Translations under genes and position numbers: made by a program | NCBI GenBank assembly: GCA_016787345.1 | Contig: JAEUUU010000154.1 | Span: forward strand, 1 to 45,178 | From: Saprospiraceae bacterium | Lineage (GTDB): Bacteria; Bacteroidota; Bacteroidia; Chitinophagales; Saprospiraceae | Length of the DNA: 45,178 nucleotides | Direction: 5' to 3' | Shown here: positions 43,277 to 45,178 of the stretch, one piece after another | How the letters are laid out: each line of letters starts with the position of its first letter | Numbering within the stretch: the first letter of the stretch is position 1 | Notes under the pieces: model-generated | What the model was told of the DNA's origin: nothing | The model's database searches: none | Seen by the model: the letters and a program-made list of their open reading frames with translations, nothing else

Positions 43277-45178
43277 ATGAAGAAGTCTTTACTCGCTTTA
43301 ATTTTTGTTACCCTTTGTATAACCCTGAATGCTGCCGTCACGTACAAACTGAGTTACAACTCGAGTACGCAAACCTATACGGTATCGTTCAAAAGCACGG
43401 TGGCCTACTCGGGTCCGTTGGCGCGAATCACCGGTTCCACCCAGTTTACGATTGTTGCGCCCGACCCCGATGGCGCAGGGCCCGGCGCTTTTACCGTAAC
43501 AAATTTGACCAACCTGACGGCGCTGCAAATGGGGTTGAGTCAGTTGAACAGCCCGGCGGAGAATCCTTCCAAGGACTACCTTTTTTTCGCGCCCACCAAT
43601 TCAGGGTCGTACACGCCGTTCAACATCCCTGCCAATACTTACATTGATCTGTTCACCTTCCAGACCTCTTCGGGGTGTCTGGCTTCCCTGTATTTGTACG
43701 ACAACGACAATGATCCGCTCAACTCCAACATGAGTATCAACGCGGACAACAACTTCAAGACGCTGGGGGGAGGGAACGTCAATTTGTACACGGGTAACGA
43801 CAGCAGCAATGACGGATGCGCCTGTGTAACCTACAAACTCACCCTTGATCCGGACGGGCAAACCTACCGGGTTTCCTTCAACAGCGGGGTAGGGTACACT
43901 GGCCCATTGGCCCGTATCACGGGAAGCACGCAGTTTACAGTCGTGGCTTCCGATCCCGACGGCGCGGGCGGGGCGTCCATTATGATCACCAACATCACCA
44001 ACCTGACCGGCTTGCAGATGGGCGTCAGCCAGCTCAACAGTCCGGTTGAAAATCCGGGTAAAGACTACGCTTTTTTTGCGCCCCTCAATGCGGGCACGTA
44101 TACCCCGTTCAATATTCCGGCCAATACCGATATTGACCTGTTTACCTTTAAAATTACCGGCAACTGCTCGGGCGACGTCTACTTGTTCGACAATGTGAGC
44201 GATCCGCTGAATTCCAATATGAGCATCAATGCCGATAACAATTTCAAGACCCTGGGGGGCGGGAACAACAATTTGTACTGCTACAATACCAGCGGGGTGG
44301 CGCCATTGCCCAATCCGACCATTACGCTGGGATCGATCACTCCGGTTTGTCCCGGCAGCGGTAGCGCCAGTTTGCCTTATTCGGCTACCACCGGTGGCGT
44401 CGATCAATACAGTATTGATTTCGATGCTGCGGCCGAAGCCGCTGGTTTTGTGGATGTTACAAATGCCGCACTGCCATCCAGTCCGATCGGCATCACGGTG
44501 CCCGGAATGGCAACTTGCGGTACTTACAACGCAACGCTGACCGTCCGGAACAGTGTGCTGAATTGTGTCAGCATCAATTACAACATTGCCGTAACCCTGC
44601 AAGACAATGGGAACCCGGTGATTACCACCTGTCCGCCGACGCAAAATCTGGAAGGATGCAATACCGGGGCAATCACGGGACTGGTTTTTTCCACGACGGC
44701 GGTAATCGTTACCCAGGCGCAGTTTAATGCAGCCGGTGGCGTGGCCACCGACGGTTGTGGTATTGTGGAGTATAAATATATCGATTCGCAGACCGGCTCG
44801 TGTCCCATCGTGGTTACGCGCCATTGGACAGTTACCGATGCGTGTGGCAATTCGGCAGAATGTGATCAAACCATTAATATCGACGACACGACCAACCCGA
44901 CGGCCAGCAACCCGGCTCCGGTGACGGTGCAATGCTCCGCCGACGTTCCCGCGCCCAACATCAACGTGGTGACGGATGAAGCCGACAACTGCACGTCCGC
45001 CCCGACGGTGGCCTTTGTCAACGACGTATCGGACGGCAATACCTGCCCGGAAATTATCACCCGCACCTACTCGGTGACGGATGCCTGCGGCAATCAAATC
45101 CAGGTGACCCAAACAATCACGATCGACGACACCACCAACCCCACGGCCAGCAACCCCGCTCCGGTGACGGTGCAATGC
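43277..45178 (+). CDS. N-terminal part of a large secreted protein (two copies of a ~160-aa domain, then HYR-like repeats), 3' truncated
   Basis: Starting at ATG 43277 the frame stays open to the last base of the window (634 codons, no stop), so the gene continues beyond it. A signal peptide (MKKSLLALIFVTLCITLNAA) is followed by two tandem ~160-aa domains starting VTYKLSYNSSTQTYTVSF and VTYKLTLDPDGQTYRVSF. Both contain GPLARITGSTQFT, LQMG, PFNIPANT, DLFTF and DPLNSNMSINADNNFKTLGG. The same domain appears once in the preceding gene. From about residue 335 come Cys-containing HYR-like modules; the last ones have a period of 243 bp (81 aa), marked by DDTTNPTASNPAPVTVQC at 44882 and again at 45125. 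Such repeats occur in large T9SS-exported surface proteins; a sorting domain is expected beyond the window. Confidence 0.92.
   Translation, partial: MKKSLLALIFVTLCITLNAAVTYKLSYNSSTQTYTVSFKSTVAYSGPLARITGSTQFTIVAPDPDGAGPGAFTVTNLTNLTALQMGLSQLNSPAENPSKDYLFFAPTNSGSYTPFNIPANTYIDLFTFQTSSGCLASLYLYDNDNDPLNSNMSINADNNFKTLGGGNVNLYTGNDSSNDGCACVTYKLTLDPDGQTYRVSFNSGVGYTGPLARITGSTQFTVVASDPDGAGGASIMITNITNLTGLQMGVSQLNSPVENPGKDYAFFAPLNAGTYTPFNIPANTDIDLFTFKITGNCSGDVYLFDNVSDPLNSNMSINADNNFKTLGGGNNNLYCYNTSGVAPLPNPTITLGSITPVCPGSGSASLPYSATTGGVDQYSIDFDAAAEAAGFVDVTNAALPSSPIGITVPGMATCGTYNATLTVRNSVLNCVSINYNIAVTLQDNGNPVITTCPPTQNLEGCNTGAITGLVFSTTAVIVTQAQFNAAGGVATDGCGIVEYKYIDSQTGSCPIVVTRHWTVTDACGNSAECDQTINIDDTTNPTASNPAPVTVQCSADVPAPNINVVTDEADNCTSAPTVAFVNDVSDGNTCPEIITRTYSVTDACGNQIQVTQTITIDDTTNPTASNPAPVTVQC

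Overview
The window looks like chromosome from a Bacteroidota bacterium, most likely of the Saprospiria type (Lewinella, Haliscomenobacter and relatives). The reasons are several C-terminal Por-type (type IX secretion, T9SS) sorting domains, a one-piece hybrid two-component regulator, very large modular secreted proteins with HYR-like, dockerin-like, LamG-like and Ig-like modules, no Shine-Dalgarno signals at starts, and a TTG-N19-TAnnTTTG style promoter. No taxon can be proven from this sequence alone.

Layout. Positions 2-667 are the C-terminal end of a large secreted protein. A 510-aa helical protein of unknown function follows (1157-2689), then a small orphan gene (3146-3628), a structured intergenic region, and a 1,970-aa secreted protein with HYR-like, P-domain-like, dockerin-like, cohesin-like and T9SS sorting domains (4280-10192). 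Next come a palindrome-bounded repeat cluster (10283-10866) and two minus-strand tandem paralogues encoding small secreted T9SS-cargo proteins (10947-11645, 11787-12482). Divergent from these is a hybrid two-component regulator (12710-16723). A second 503-aa copy of the helical protein follows (17019-18530), then a 1-kb leader region and the dominating feature: one 22.7-kb reading frame for a 7,554-aa protein (19593-42257). It carries 12 LamG-like/'GIGRDD' modules of about 400 aa, 24 Ig-like modules of exactly 90 aa, and an unusual C-terminal domain. A 278-aa T9SS-cargo protein (42369-43205) and the start of another large secreted protein (43277 to the window end, open) close the window.

How it fits together (inference). 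Almost everything here is exported or surface-exposed. The regulator and the two helical cytoplasmic-looking proteins are the only obvious non-secreted large genes. Each helical protein lies directly upstream, on the same strand, of a giant secreted protein, so they may help express or handle these proteins. The most unusual signals are the indel-free 24 x 270-bp Ig array with a 540-bp higher-order repeat, the recombination-like shuffling among LamG modules, the duplicated helical-protein/giant-gene arrangement, and an A-B-B-A palindromic repeat cluster. I see no CRISPR array, transposase, SusC/SusD pair, rRNA or tRNA.
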